This document shows, piece by piece, positions 1-11,825 of a DNA stretch of 64,000 nt (the first letter of the stretch is position 1; each line of letters starts with the position of its first letter). The stretch comes from Axinella damicornis (Eukaryota; Porifera; Demospongiae; Axinellida; Axinellidae): NCBI GenBank assembly GCA_963931865.1, contig OZ007507.1, positions 19,843,985 to 19,907,984 of the forward strand. Reading direction: 5' to 3'. Under the pieces are notes generated by a model. It saw only the letters and a list, made by a program, of their open reading frames with translations, was not told the DNA's origin and ran no database searches. Made by a program: the position numbers and the translations under genes.

Positions 1-3000
1 AGTAGCGCAAGCTAATTATTGCAATTCGTTCCAATTAACGCACATGCCACGTGGCAACCACGCTCAGTCGAACGCTAGCAATGGCGACCAAAGGGAAGAC
101 ACGAAATTATAACAGCAGTTACAACCTTGCCAGCACGGTGAGTTTCGGTATGTAACCGTCAGTGAACAACAGCGATTACGGCTGTGTGGTCAGAATCTTT
201 ATGGGCCATTCGTATGACTGTACTGGCAACCAACGTCGAAGAGAACGATCGAGCAATGGCGGCCGACGGCTCGACAAAAGCGCTTGTATCTCCATCACCA
301 AGGTGAGTTTCGCCACAATTATTGTGTGGTTGTGTCACTGCATGATAGCGATCACGATGGTGTAGTCAGAATCTTTGTAGACCTTTCCTGCGTGCTGTGA
401 GGTTTGATTATTTAATTATTTAGATTATTTAGATTATTTAGATTATTTATTTACGCGGCACAATTTTTCCCCTACCAGGAGTGTAACGAGGGGCAACCGC
501 ACTCCTGGTAGCCGTTGAAACTCCGCGGTTGCCTCGCGGTAGCGCAAGCTAATTATTGCAATTCGTTCCAATTAACGCACATGCCACGTGGCAACCACGC
601 TCAGTCGAACGCTAGCAATGGCGACCAAAGGGAAGACACGAAATTATAACAGCACTTACAACCTTTCCAGCACGGTGAGTTTTGGTATGTAACCGTTGGT
701 GAACAACAGCGATTACGGCTGTGTGGTCAGAATCTTTGTGGGCCCTTCGTATGACTGTACTGGCAACCAACGTCGAAGAGAGCGATCAGCAATGGCGGCC
801 GACGGCACGACAAAAGCGCTTGTATCTCCATCACCAAGGTGAGTTTCGCCACAATTATTGTGTGGTAGTGTCACTGCATGATAGCGATCACGACGGTGTA
901 GTCAGAATCTCTGTAGACCTTTCCTGCATGCTGTGAGGTTTGATTATTTAATTATTTAGGTTTGATTATTTACGCGGCACAATTTTTCCTATACCAGGAG
1001 TGTAACGAGGGGCGACCGCACTCCTGGTAGCCGCGATACAACCGGTTGCAACTCGCTGTGTAGTCATAGTCTTTGTGGCAACGAAACTTTGAATGTTCGG
1101 AAGAGAGCGCTCGAGCAATGGCGGCTGAAGGGAAGACAAAGGCACTCACAACTTCACTACCAAGATGAATTTCAGCAACAAAATTGTACGGTTGGGTCAC
1201 TGCACGATAGTGATCATGAAGATTTAGTCAGAACCTTTGTAGGTCCTTCCTGCGGGCTGGGAGGTTTTTTATTTGTTTATATTTGCTTTATTAGCGAGGG
1301 GCAACCGCACTCCTGGTAGCCGCGGTGCAACCGGTTGCAACTCGCTGGGTGGTCATAGTCTTTGTGGCAATGAAACTTTGAAAGTAGAAGAGAGCGCTCG
1401 AGCAATGGCGAGACAAAAGCACTCACAACTCCACTACCAAGATGAATTTCAGCAACAAAATTGTACGGTTAGGTCACTTCACGATAGTGATCATGAAGAT
1501 TTAGTCAGAACCTTTGTAGGTCCTTCCTGCGGGCTGGGAGGTTTTTTATGTGTTTATATTTGCATTATTAGCGAGGGGCAACCGCACTCCTGGTAGCCGT
1601 TGCAACTCCGCGGTTGCCTCGCAGTAGCGCAATTGCGCAAGCTAATTATTGCAATTCGTTCCAATTAACGCACATGCCACGTGGCAACCACGCTCAGTCG
1701 AACGCTAGCAATGGCGACCAAAGGGAAGACACGAAATTATAACAGCACTTACAACCTTGCCAGCACGGTGAGTTTCGGTATGTAACCGTCAGTGAACAAC
1801 AGCGATTACGGCTGTGTGGTCAGAATCTTTGTGGGCCCTTCGTATGACTGTACTGGCAACCCACGTCGAAGAGAACGATCGAGCAATGGCGGCCGACGGC
1901 ACGACAAAAGCGATTGTATCTCCATCACCAAGGTGAGTTTCGCCACAATTATTGTGTGGTTGTGTCACTGCATGATAGCGATCACGATGGTGTAGTCAGA
2001 ATCTCTGTAGACCTTTCCTGCGTGCTGTGAGGTTTGATTATTTAATTATTTAGATTATTTAGATTATTTACGAGGGGCAACCGCACTCCTGGTAGCCGCG
2101 ATGCAACCGGTTGCAACTCGCTGGGTGGTCATATAGTCTTTGTGGCAATGAAACTTTGAAAGTTGAAGAGAGCGCTCGAGCAATGGCGGCTGAAGGGAAG
2201 ACAAAAGCACTCACAACTCCACTACCAAGATGAATTTCAGCAACAAAATTGTACGGTTGGGTCACTGCACGATAGTGATCATGAAGATTTAGTCAGAACC
2301 TTTGTAGGTCCTTCCTGCGGGCTGGGAGGTTTTTTATTTGTTTATATTTGCTTTATTAGTAAGGGGCAACCGCACTCCTGGTAGCAGCCGATGCAACCGG
2401 TTGCAACTCGCTGGTAGCGCACGGCCGTGTGGTCTGAATCTTCGTGTGCCTTTCCTAAAAACGCCCCAGGCTCATATCTCCACCACCAAGGTGAGTTTCA
2501 ACACCAACTTTTTACATTCAGGTCAGTGCATGATAGTGATCATGGCGGTGTAGTCAGAATTTCTGTAGGCCAAGCCTAAGTACTCAAACATTATTTAATA
2601 TGTTTATTTCTGCTTTGTTGACGAGGGGCAACCGCACTCCTGGTAGCCGTTGCAACGCTGGCTGCGACTCGCCGTAGCGAAAGCTAAAGTATCGCAGTTA
2701 TTCCCAATTAACGCACATGCCACGTGGAACCACGCTCAGTCGATCGCTAGCAATGGCGACCAAAGGGAAGACACGAAATTGTAACAGCACTTACAACTTT
2801 ACCTGCACGGTGAGTTTTGGCATGTAAGCGTCAGTGAACAACAGCGATTACGGCTGTGTGGTCAGAATCTTTGTGGGCCCTTCGTATAACTGTACTGGCA
2901 ACCAACGTCGAAGAGAACGATCGAGCAATGGCGGCCGACGGCACGACAAAAGCTCTTGTATCTCCACCACCAAGGTGAGTTTCACCACAATTATTGTGTG

Positions 3001-3795
3001 GTAGTGTCACTGCATGATAGCGATCACAACGGTGTAGTCAGAATCTCTGTAGACCTTTCCTGCGTGCTGTGAGGTTTGATTATTTATTTAGATTATTTAG
3101 ATTAGTTAGTTACGCGGCACAATTTTCTCTATACCAGGAGTGTAATTTACGCGGCACAATTTTTCCTATACCAGGAGTGTAATTTATTTACGCGGCACTT
3201 TATTTCCTATACCAGGAGTGTAACGAGGGGCAACCGCACTCCTGGTAGCCGCGTTGCAACCGGTTGTAACTCGCTGGACGCACAACCGTTCGGTATTGCA
3301 GCTCATTCCAATTAACGCACATGTCACGTGAGGACCATGCTCAGTCGTCGATCGATATGTCGAGTCAGCAATGTCGTCCAAAAGTAAGACAAGAGCTTAT
3401 TACAGTGCTAACAACTTTGCCAGCACGGTGAGTTTTGGCATGTAAGCGTCAGTCAACGATAGCGATCACGGCTGTGTGGTCAGAATCTTTGTGGGGCCTT
3501 CATAAGACTGTACTGGCAACCAACATCGAAGAGAGCGATCGAGCAATGGCGGCCGACGGTATGACAAAAGCGCTTGTATCTCTGCCACCAGGGTGAGTTA
3601 CTGCACAATTATTTTGATTTTGTGTCACTGCATCATAGCGATCACGACGGTGTAGTCAGAATCTTTGTAGGCCATTCGGAACTAGGCAAACGTTTATTAT
3701 ATTATTTATTTATATTACATTACGCGGCACAATTTTCTCTATACCAGGAGTGTAATTATTTACGCGGCACAATTTTTCCCCTACCAGGAGTGTAA
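1..3795 (+). repeat. Complex satellite-like tandem array of exon-1-like monomers
   Basis: Irregular tandem array. Longer units (about 500-600 bp) contain two related modules whose ATGs lie about 175 bp apart; shorter units (about 285 bp) contain one. Unit borders carry CAACCGCACTCCTGGTAGC (near 495, 1012, 1297, 1577, 2075, 2365, 2627 and 3227). Most modules have a GCAATGGCG start context (near 79, 255, 617, 791, 1115, 1403, 1709, 1884, 2181, 2750, 2926 and 3544) and then a short open stretch ending in GTGAGTTT, a consensus splice donor. The first module of long units also carries the palindrome GCCACGTGGC. No long reading frame runs through the array. Diverged minus-strand copies lie near 16700-17235 and 37857-38466, so the family is dispersed. 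Confidence 0.8.
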
Positions 3796-4140
3796 TATAC
3801 CTAGTGTATGTGTGGCATGAAGAGCATGGAATCCTGGTAACGGCACAAATGGTTGACATATCCAAAGAGTAATGATACACACAGCACAATCATTCGGAGT
3901 CACATGGGACTTCAGAGGATAGAATGGAGTTGAGGTGCAATATACGAAGATGGTTGCACCTTTACCGTTGGGATCCCAACAGTAAAAGTATAATGGTACC
4001 TTAATAGTCCTTAAGGGTACATTATACCTTTACCGCGTTGGGATCTCATCCACATTTAAGGCCAAACCAGCTGCAAGTTTGATGAGCTTTGCTGGGATTA
4101 TAACTTACAGTATACAGAAGCATTTCTCAAACTTGTAGTG
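3796..4140. other. No gene seen
   Basis: Unique-looking AT-rich sequence between the tandem array and the next repeat block. No exon, long reading frame or terminal inverted repeat was recognised. Confidence 0.5.
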
Positions 4141-5130
4141 AATGATCATGATCCAGTTGCTCACCCCATTGGTAATATGGTCCATATGCTCTTGTAACAA
4201 CAAGCTGGCTTGTGAATATTTGTATCTCCATGGTCACAAGGACCAAGGATCCCCCTACCACTCCAGGGATCCCTTGTCCACCCCATTGTTCTTGGAGCAA
4301 CACATGAATATTTGTACCAAGATGATATTGGGGATCAAGATCCAGTTGCCAACCCCATTGGTAAGATGTGCGTGCTCTTGTAAAAACAAACTTGTAGTGA
4401 ATATTTTATCTCCATGGTTATGAGGAACATGATCCTCTCACCCACTCCATTGTTCTTGCAGCAGCACATGAATATTTGTACCAAGAGGGGATCAAGATTA
4501 GGCCTGTGCACAATCTGCTGGCAGAAATTTGAGAAAAATAGGCATGCTCTAGCAAGAAGCATAATGCTGGAAAAATAGGGGTGGGGTGTAAGAAAAATTG
4601 TAATCTCTGGCACGTGCATCATTTCAAGGACAGCAGGAGTACACTACAAGACTATTTGGAGACATCGATCATGCTACAGTACAGATAATCGTTAATATTG
4701 AGAGTGCATGCGTGTGCTATTTGTCCTTTTCAGGGTTTTTTTGTGAACCACTGAGCATAATATGAGAAAAATAGGCACAGCTAATGAGCAAAATAGGTAG
4801 AATTTATGAGAATTGCAAGCAAGAAAAATAGGTAACATTGGAAGCAGATTGGGCTCAGGCCTAATCAAGATCCAGTTACATGCATTGTGCATATGCTCTT
4901 GTAACAACAGGAATCACAGGTGGTGAATATCGATCTGCTCATGGGGAACATGAGGGACCAGTACAGGACCAGTACAGTGGCTCTATCATGAATATTTGTA
5001 ATTAAAGGGCATTGCAGCTCAGGATATCCAGTTGCCCCATCTCCACTGGTACATGGTGCATATATGCTCTTGGAACAACAAACTTGTAGTGAATATTTGC
5101 ATGGTCATGAGGGTCATGAGGACCAGTTGC
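4141..5130 (+). repeat. Imperfect tandem repeat, unit about 180 bp
   Basis: Degenerate units share phrases such as GATCCAGTTGC, ATGCTCTTGTAA and GTGAATATTT, recurring near 4141, 4325, 4480/4864 and 5030. The third unit is split by the MITE at 4499-4863. No coding potential was recognised. Confidence 0.6.
4499..4863. mobile_element. hAT-type MITE with 8-bp target duplication
   Basis: Terminal inverted repeats read TAGGCCTGTGCACAATCTGC on the left and, reverse complemented, TAGGCCTGAGCCCAATCTGC on the right. Both sides are flanked by ATCAAGAT (4491-4498 and 4864-4871), an exact 8-bp duplication typical of hAT transposons. At 365 bp with no transposase frame it is non-autonomous. It is inserted in the third unit of the surrounding tandem repeat. 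Confidence 0.8.
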
Positions 5131-5205
5131 CCACTCCATTACTCTCTTGTAAGAACGGTGCTCTAAGAAATGTGTCTGGGATCAGGATACATGCAGTTGT
5201 CTGAT

Positions 5206-5530
5206 CACAACCAGAATGGGGATGATCCGGAACAAGTATATAATCCAGAAATAGAATGGGGATGATCCAGAGTTAGAATGGGGATAATTCAGAACCAGAA
5301 TGTGTAATAATCCTGAGCCAGAATGGGGATGATTCAGATTTAGAATGGGGATAATTCAGGACCAGAATGGGTGATAATCCTGAGCCAGTAATTCAGAGTT
5401 AGAATGGGGATAATTCAGAACCAGAATGGGTGATAATCCTGAGCCAGAATGAGGATAATTCGAGTTTGAATGGGGATAATCCTGAACCAATAATTCAGAG
5501 TTAGAATGGGGATAATTCAGAACCAGCACT
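5206..5530 (+). repeat. Minisatellite rich in AGAATGGGGATAATTCAG
   Basis: Repeated short phrases (GAATGGGGATRAT, CCAGAATG, CCTGAGCCAG) in variable order, with an effective period of roughly 25-50 bp. Non-coding. Confidence 0.7.
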
Positions 5531-5596
5531 CATGGTACAAAGGTAAGACTTTGATCACTGAACTGAATCCTGGAGAATGCTGTTCCTGTGGTATCT

Positions 5597-5632
5597 TAGC
5601 CTCATTCCCAGGCCGGCCTGGGAATGAGGCTA
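5597..5632. mobile_element. 36-bp perfect palindrome with 9-bp target duplication
   Basis: Starts TAGCCTCATTCCCAGGCC and ends with its exact reverse complement, leaving no loop. Flanked by GTGGTATCT on both sides (5588-5596 and 5633-5641), a perfect 9-bp direct repeat. Belongs to the dispersed palindrome family described in the findings. Confidence 0.8.
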
Positions 5633-5709
5633 GTGGTATCTCTGCAGCAATGCAAGGGACCTTGCCCACACATGTAGACCAATTAGTATAACAAGATGCT
5701 GTTGTTGAT

Positions 5710-5854
5710 GGTTATTGCACTCTAGCAGGTCTCTTAGCTGTTTTAGAGACCTGAGGGATGCTACCTACAATTACCGAGGGCGAAGCCTGAGGTGATTACA
5801 GGTGCATCCCGAAGGTCTCTAAACAGCTAAGAGACCTGCTAGAGTGCAATAACC
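5710..5854. repeat. Foldback hairpin of about 145 bp
   Basis: Left arm begins GGTTATTGCACTCTAGCAGG and the right arm is its reverse complement ending GTGCAATAACC. Arms are about 45 bp around a loop of about 50 bp. Probably a small foldback element; its arm ends recall the foldback near 50028-50183, which also has ATTGCAC/GTGCAAT. Confidence 0.65.
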
Positions 5855-6141
5855 AGCTTAGACTATGGGTTATATCTTTCAAATACGAACTTTTGATAAC
5901 GTGAATTTTAGAAACCTCATTAAGTTCAAAAGGTCAAAGCACATTATGCATACCATAGTCTAATGTAAATAGTCAACAAGGAGATCACTAATTACCCAAT
6001 AATGATTCAGATCAGTAAATCCCCTTCTCTCTTACAAGGTAATCAATAGTCATCATGAATAACGTTTATTGCCATGCTAGAAGTATGACAATGATTTGAC
6101 AACCTGATGGAATAAATTACCGTTCAAGAGCGGCAAGTACC

Positions 6142-6176
6142 TAGCCTTATTTCCACACAGCCTGGGAATGAGTCTA
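6142..6176. mobile_element. Diverged 35-bp palindromic insertion
   Basis: TAGCCTTATTTCC on the left and GGGAATGAGTCTA on the right match the palindrome-family termini with mismatches. Flanks GCAAGTACC and (A)GCAAGTAGC resemble a decayed 9-bp duplication. Confidence 0.5.
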
Positions 6177-6482
6177 AGCAAGTAGCCACCTTACCTTAAT
6201 ATTCAACAATAATTATTATTGGCTGATAGGCCCACCAATCATGTTCACGACCATTGCTCATTGTTATCCCACCCAGACATACCATAACCCGGCAAACACT
6301 GCAAACACTGCAAACACTGCAAACACAGAAAAGTGTTAAGTTTTGTTGTACTCATAGAAGCTTGTATCAAGTTTACTGGTTGTGAATGATGAGGTATGCA
6401 CGAATGTATGAATGCAACGTAGGCAGACTTGTGAGGTTATGCTCACCTTGTTTTATGGAACAGCAATAGCTCCTTCAATTAG
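6177..6482. other. No gene; short AAACACTGC repeats
   Basis: The only structure is a fourfold short repeat of CAAACACTG near 6292-6328. No dynein exon or other coding sequence was recognised upstream of the dynein-like block. Confidence 0.5.
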
Positions 6483-6575
6483 CAGCTGTGTGCATGTGTG
6501 TATGCGTGTGCAGTAAATCAGCCAACATATTTGAGACTCAGTGAGTGGTTTTGCTGATTGGAATCAGTGAATGAA

Positions 6576-6580
<5 letters not shown>

Positions 6581-6606
<26 letters not shown>

Positions 6607-6618
6607 CATGCACACACA

Positions 6619-6685
<67 letters not shown>
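6581..6685 (+). repeat. (CA)n then (CT)n microsatellite
   Basis: Compound dinucleotide tract abutting the 3' splice site of the first dynein-fragment exon; the CT part serves as its polypyrimidine tract. The paralogous intron at 62546-62617 carries a shorter version. Confidence 0.9.
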
Positions 6686-6687
<2 letters not shown>

Positions 6688-7267
6688 GCTCACACAGGAC
6701 TACCAGTAGGTTGTCAGCTCCCTCCCAGAGACAGATCGCCCCTACTTCTTTGGCCTTCCTGCCAACATCGAGCGCTCCAGCCAGCGTACCATCAGCTCCC
6801 GCGTCATCTCACAGCTGAAGGTGGTGACCAGGAGGGGAGATGTCGAGGGGAAGTTCGACCGAGAGACCTGGGCGGCCGAGCTCTCCCCTCTCCTCAACCT
6901 GTGGAAGAAACTGAACCAGGTCGGCCATTTGAATTCACCACGCCCTAATAAAAACTGGTGTGTATGAAAATAATCATCACACACTTGAGTGTGTTTGATG
7001 TGTGTGTGATGTGAAGCCTTGTTTACTCCTCTTCCCTCCTCCCACCACCTCACAGGGCTCTGAGCTGATCAGCAAGCATGTTTCTCCCCCCTTGGACAGC
7101 ATAGACTCTCCTGTATTCGCGTTCGTTGCTCTGGAGTGCTACAATGCAGTCCGGTTGGCCCAGACCGTCCACTCCAATCTAGCGGCTCTCAACCATGTCC
7201 TGAGGGGCACCTCCCTCCTCACACCCAGCGTGCAGCAGCTGGCCAGGGCTCTCCTGAAACACGAGGT

Positions 7268-7270
7268 GTA

Positions 7271-7323
<53 letters not shown>

Positions 7324-7336
7324 GTGTGTGTGTGTG

Positions 7337-7401
<65 letters not shown>

Positions 7402-7412
7402 TGCATGTGTGT
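7268..7412 (+). repeat. (GT)n microsatellite
   Basis: Long GT tract directly after the donor of the second exon of the dynein fragment. Apparent reading frames here are low-complexity artefacts. Confidence 0.9.
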
Positions 7413-7799
7413 TGGTGTGGTGTGGGATGTGTGTGACACACGCCCACATTCCAATAATTCCCAGCTGCAATGGTTATTGCAAGGAATGTGCGATGTGCAT
7501 CATATTTGGTTAGGATTCGGCCAATCAGAAGGCTGTATCCAGTGCCACTAATCCAGTGAAAGGTTCACAGTGTATGCATCTGTGCAGGTCTCGCTGTCCT
7601 GGTGTGACCTCTGGGAGGGACCTGATGACCCCACCCTCAACCTCCGTTCTCTTGTGGGCAAGGCCCTCGCCCTTGGGGCATGAGAGGAGAGGGGGCATGC
7701 TGGTACGCTGCTGCAAGAGGGTGCTCTGGACCTCGCAGAGCTCTTCCACCCTAACACCTTTCTGAACTCCCTCAGACAGCAAACTGCACGGTAGGGCTG

Positions 7800-8054
7800 T
7801 CACACACACACACACACACACACACACACCACACACACACACACCACACACACACACACACACACACCACACACACACACACCCACCACACACACACACA
7901 CACCACACACACACACACACACACTACACACACACACACACACACCCACCACACACACACACACACGCACACACACAACACACACACACACAACACACAC
8001 ACACACACAACACGCACACCATACACACACACACCATACACACACACACATGCA
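7800..8054 (+). repeat. (CA)n microsatellite with interruptions
   Basis: Follows the donor of the third exon of the dynein fragment. The matching intron of the other copy has a CA tract at about 63715-63822. Confidence 0.9.
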
Positions 8055-8430
8055 TACATTACACACTCAATCATACACACAGTGAAACGCATGCATTCAA
8101 ACATACGTACCACCTTGCACGAAGAATATTGTACGCGCACATGCACACTGAGATGATGTGTGGGTAGTATGGTCTCACACTCATCTTTGTATTGCATGTG
8201 CAGTGTGATGCAGTGCAGTATGGACACCCTCAGGTTTGTCTGCTCGTGGCACGGCAGAATTCCTGGAGCAAAGCTCTCATTCAAGGTACAGTCTGTGAAC
8301 TACTAACTGCAATCATTACTGCCGTTGACCACATACTTCTTATGTGTAGAGCGAGTTATTTGTACTCACATTCAGCAGAGGATTACAGTAATGTGCACTC
8401 AGTAGTAAGCCTCTCGCGGCAGATAAAACC

Positions 8431-8545
8431 TAGCCTTGTTCCCTGGCTATTCCCACTGCCAATATTTGATTGCTTGCAGTATGCTATTCATACTGCAAAC
8501 GATCAAATACTGGCAGTGGGATTGCATGGTCTGGGAAGAAGGCTA
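8431..8545. mobile_element. Palindrome-family insertion, 115 bp, in a dynein-fragment intron
   Basis: Arms of about 50 bp start TAGCCTTGTTCCC and end GGGAAGAAGGCTA. Flanks GATAAAACC (8422-8430) and GATAAAATC (8546-8554) match at 8 of 9 bases. A longer member of the palindrome family with 9-bp duplications. Confidence 0.75.
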
Positions 8546-8880
8546 GATAAAATCTGCCCCACAATACAGTTTCCATCTTGTCAACAACTTTATCAATATT
8601 ATTGTCCCTCTAGATTGGTGATCTCCAGCTCGAAGGCTGCTCCTTCCAGGGCCTGGAGAACCAGCTGGACTCCCCCAGTGTTGTTGCCATGCCAACCTGC
8701 CTGGTTGCCTGGGTGAACAAGGACACCCCACCCCCGTACCCTGAGGCAGAGTGCGTCTTGCTACCAATATACTCCAGTAGTGATCGAGACAAACTTGTTG
8801 CGTGTCTGGACGTGCCTTGTGGGGGGACCAAGAGTGAGTGGGTGCAGCTGTGTGGGGCAACACTGTTCCTCAAGAACTGA

Positions 8881-10104
8881 CCAGTACTCCGTATACATAA
8901 ACACAGTCATTTGCTTAGTCTCATTCTCATGTGTAAAGTAGCTTACTTCATTGTAATTTTGTGTTGACATTTTGATCCATGAGTGCATGCAGGCCTTGTA
9001 TCAAATACTCCAGATTGAGTATAAGGTTTGATTTAGGTAATCAAAATTAATTTGTCAAACCTTGTTATTGAATTTGTAGTCACATACAATGTTCAACCTA
9101 GATTTTGAGGGGTGGGGCAACCTAGCTGCTGGTGTATGAATGCCAATAGTTATAACAGTATTCAAAACCTATAGGTATTTGACCTTTGAGCTTCTGAAGT
9201 GTGTGGCAGGCTGCAAGAAGTTTTGTGAAAGTTGATTTTTCTGGAAGCAAGGTTTCCCATGCAGGACAGAAGTGTTTAAATTTGCTGCTGCTGTAGGCTC
9301 TACCTAGTACCTGTTCTTCACAAGACTCGAGTGAGTATACTATAGAACTACATACTGTATAGTATAGTAACAAGAGTGTATGTAAGCCAGGAGGGGTGTG
9401 GCACTTTATTTGGTAACACTGGCAGCACTCTCTAAGATAGCCTCATTCCTTGGCCTCCACGCCCAGCACAAGTGCAATTTATGTTTGACTGGCATCCTAT
9501 AGTAGGACAGACAAAATCATTGTGGGAAGCTAGGAAGATGGCTGTGGGACAAATGAACCCTGCCACTGCTCTCACCTTAATTGAGGTTTTGTAGCTGAAT
9601 CCATTTCGACTCTGGTACATGTAGGTTAAAAAGCATAGCTGAGTAGGTCTGCGCATGACTCCAGAAAAAGTTTAGGACCCTCTAGCCTCGTTGCCTGGTT
9701 CTTTTGCAAGGGTGGCCTGCATGGGTACAAGGTTAGGACCCTCTGAGATTGTCAATTTGACAATTTAAACAAGATGTGCATCCTTACATGCCTACACTAT
9801 AGACTCTTTCATTTTGTCTTTTAGCTGGTATGGCCGTAGTTTTCAGGTAGCGTGCACATGTTGGGCTTGGCATAATCAATAATCCTCTGTACACTATGCG
9901 TCTTCTACTGTATTGAGTGAGAGTGTGAGATGGCGGAGAGATGAGTAAGACTCATGCCCAGAGCACCAAACACGGGAAAACATGCCAAAACATAATATTT
10001 TGTATTGCCAAAACCAAACAAGTAACGAGTCCTCTAATTACATACGTTAGCCTCCTGCATGGAGATCCCAAACTGAGGTAGATAGGTATGCGAGTACTGC
10101 ATGC
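8881..10104. other. Intergenic, no gene seen
   Basis: Sequence downstream of the dynein-fragment stop. About 9165-9310 resembles a diverged copy of the direct repeat at 10105-10400 (GTGTGGCAG followed by CTGCTGTA-GCTCTA). Half-palindromes TAGCCTCATTCC and TAGCCTCGTTGCC occur near 9440 and 9684. No reading frame was recognised. Confidence 0.5.
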
Positions 10105-10400
10105 TGATAGATATGTATCAGAGTAATCAATTCAAGGATTCAGCTTCATGTAATGAGATTGGGCCAGGAGCACATTAATGATGAGCATTTCAGAACGTCT
10201 GAACGCACTTAGCTGATAATGTTGTTGTATGATATCCCATAACAAATGACCAATATTCATTGCATTATTCCCTTAAGGTTCTTGACCTTGAGTTTTCTGG
10301 AGGGTGTGGCAGTCTGGAACTAAAGTTGGTGTGTGTTTCTCTGCACTGGAACAAGACAGAACTGTTCTTCTGCTGTAAGCTCTATTAGCCTCTATAGCTG
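10105..10400 (+). repeat. Direct repeat, left copy
   Basis: Shares GATAGATATGT, GGATTCAGCTTCATG, GATTGGGCCAGGAGCACAT, GTATGATATCCCATAAC and GGAGGGTGTGGCAGTCTGG in the same order as 11308-11640. The two copies flank the 48-bp minisatellite. No coding content was recognised. Confidence 0.75.
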
Positions 10401-10797
10401 ATATGTGTTCATTGTTACAGTACATACATGACTTGTAGTCTAAGGTATACTGCATTCTGTAGTTAGTGTGTGTGTTACTATAGCTATATCCCAGGGATCG
10501 AGGGGTGTGGCACTGTCAGCAGACCCAGCAACTGCCAGACCAATGTTTGCTATATGGTGCCTGAAAAGCGAGCAGATGCAATCTCAGGGGTCCTTAATTC
10601 CAAGGGGGGGGGGGGATGCTCTCAGACCCTCCCAACAAGGCCATGCTTTGCACTTTAATGTACTACTGTCATATTTTGTGTACTTCGCGCGGATAATCAG
10701 CTGCTTAATTCACAGCCCCTGCATAGATGCATAACGCCTCCACTATATAATTTGCCTGACCAAAAACTCAAATGATTCTGTTGAAATTAATATTCTA

Positions 10798-11300
10798 CTG
10801 TGTTCCACCACTCATCTGCACACGTTGCATAGCAAATAATGTGTACTGTGTTCCACCCCTCATCTGCACACGTTGCATAGCAAATCATGTGTACTGTGTT
10901 CCACCCCTCATCTGCACACGTTGCATAGCAAATCATGTGTACTGTGTTCCACCCCTCATCTGCACAGGTTGCATAGCAAATCATGTGTACTGTGTTCCAC
11001 CCCTCATCTGCACACGTTGCATAGCAAATCATGTGTACTGTGTTCCACCCCTCATCTGCACACGTTGCATAGCAAATCATGTGTACTGTGTTCCACCCCT
11101 CATCTGCACACGTTGCATAGCAAATCATGTGTACTGTGTTCCACCCCTCATCTGCACACGTTGCATAGCAAATCATGTGTACTGTGTTCCACCCCTCATC
11201 TGCACACGTTGCATAGCAAATCATGTGTACTGTGTTCCACCCCTCATCTGCACACGTTGCATAGCAAATCATGTGTACTGTGTTCCACCCCTCATCTGCT
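10798..11300 (+). repeat. 48-bp minisatellite, about 10.5 copies
   Basis: Nearly identical 48-bp units containing TGTTCCACCCCTCATCTGCA and CGTTGCATAGCAAATCATG. Only a few substitutions separate copies, for example one CACAGG for CACACG, which implies recent homogenisation. Because 48 is divisible by three, frames stay open on both strands; this is a by-product of the period, not evidence of a gene. Confidence 0.92.
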
Positions 11301-11307
11301 CTCGATC

Positions 11308-11640
11308 CTGATAGATATGTGTCAGAGTAAGGATTCAGCTTCATGTGATGTGATTGGGCCAGGAGCACATAGCCGATAATGTTCTGAATCTGAAATAATT
11401 TTTCTCAGTAGGGAAGGGGTCATACAAAAGGTAGTCCTATAAGTGTACTTCCCCTTAGTGTAATGTTGTTGTATGATATCCCATAACAAATAACCAATAT
11501 CATCACAATATTCCTTAAGGTTCTTGACCTTGAGTTTTCTGGAGGGTGTGGCAGTCTGGAACTAAAGTTGGTGTGTGCTTCTCTGCACTGGAACAAGACA
11601 GAACTGTTCTTCTGCTGTAAGCTCTATTAGCCTTTATTGC
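11308..11640 (+). repeat. Direct repeat, right copy
   Basis: Second copy of the 10105-10400 sequence, with an extra stretch near 11390-11460. It lies immediately after the 48-bp minisatellite. Confidence 0.75.
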
Positions 11641-11727
11641 ATGATACCCTACAAGTTCAAAGGACAGGTGTGCCAATATCTGGCATATGGCACAGCTGTG
11701 ACATCATCACTTAGCAACACACATCAC

Positions 11728-11825
11728 GAAGCAACATCCAATCAGGAGCATGCTATAACTGAAGCAACATCCAATCAGGAGCATGCTATAACTGAAGCAA
11801 CATCCAATCAGGAGCATGCTATAAT
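11728..11825 (+). repeat. 33-bp tandem repeat, three copies
   Basis: Three units of GAAGCAACATCCAATCAGGA followed by GCATGCTATAACT. Non-coding in context. Confidence 0.85.

Larger units (their letters stand above)
6483..8880 (+). pseudogene. Detached C-terminal DYNC2H1 fragment with two nonsense codons
   Basis: Five exons with correct splice sites and phases: 6698-6919, 7056-7265, 7588-7790, 8204-8285 and 8614-8880 (stop TGA 8878-8880). They encode the last part of the dynein-2 heavy chain, the retrograde intraflagellar transport motor. The final exon ends with the family signature VPCGGTK...GATLFLKN. The copy matches exons at 62630-64000 of the downstream gene, introns included. Exon 1 has TAG (6707-6709) where the other copy has TCG, and exon 3 has TGA (7681-7683) where it has TGG, so the fragment cannot encode an intact C-terminus. 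Homology begins about 6483, inside the preceding intron; the exon corresponding to 62218-62432 and all earlier exons are absent from 1-6482. It is best read as a truncated duplicate. If more of it lies left of the window, the two stops still break it. Confidence 0.88.

Noticed and set aside
7268..8066. Frames rich in Cys-Val or His-Thr
   Set aside because: Translations of GT/CA microsatellites in dynein introns. The same applies at 61803-61972 and 63660-63914.
8431..8545. Extra dynein exon between 8285 and 8614
   Set aside because: Phases join perfectly without it, and it is a foldback element with a near 9-bp duplication.
10798..11300. CRISPR-like array
   Set aside because: Units are contiguous identical 48-mers without unique spacers, in a eukaryotic genome.
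10787..11379. Long repetitive reading frames on both strands of the 48-bp array
   Set aside because: They exist only because the repeat period is a multiple of three and lacks stops. There is no domain, and opposite strands are equally open.
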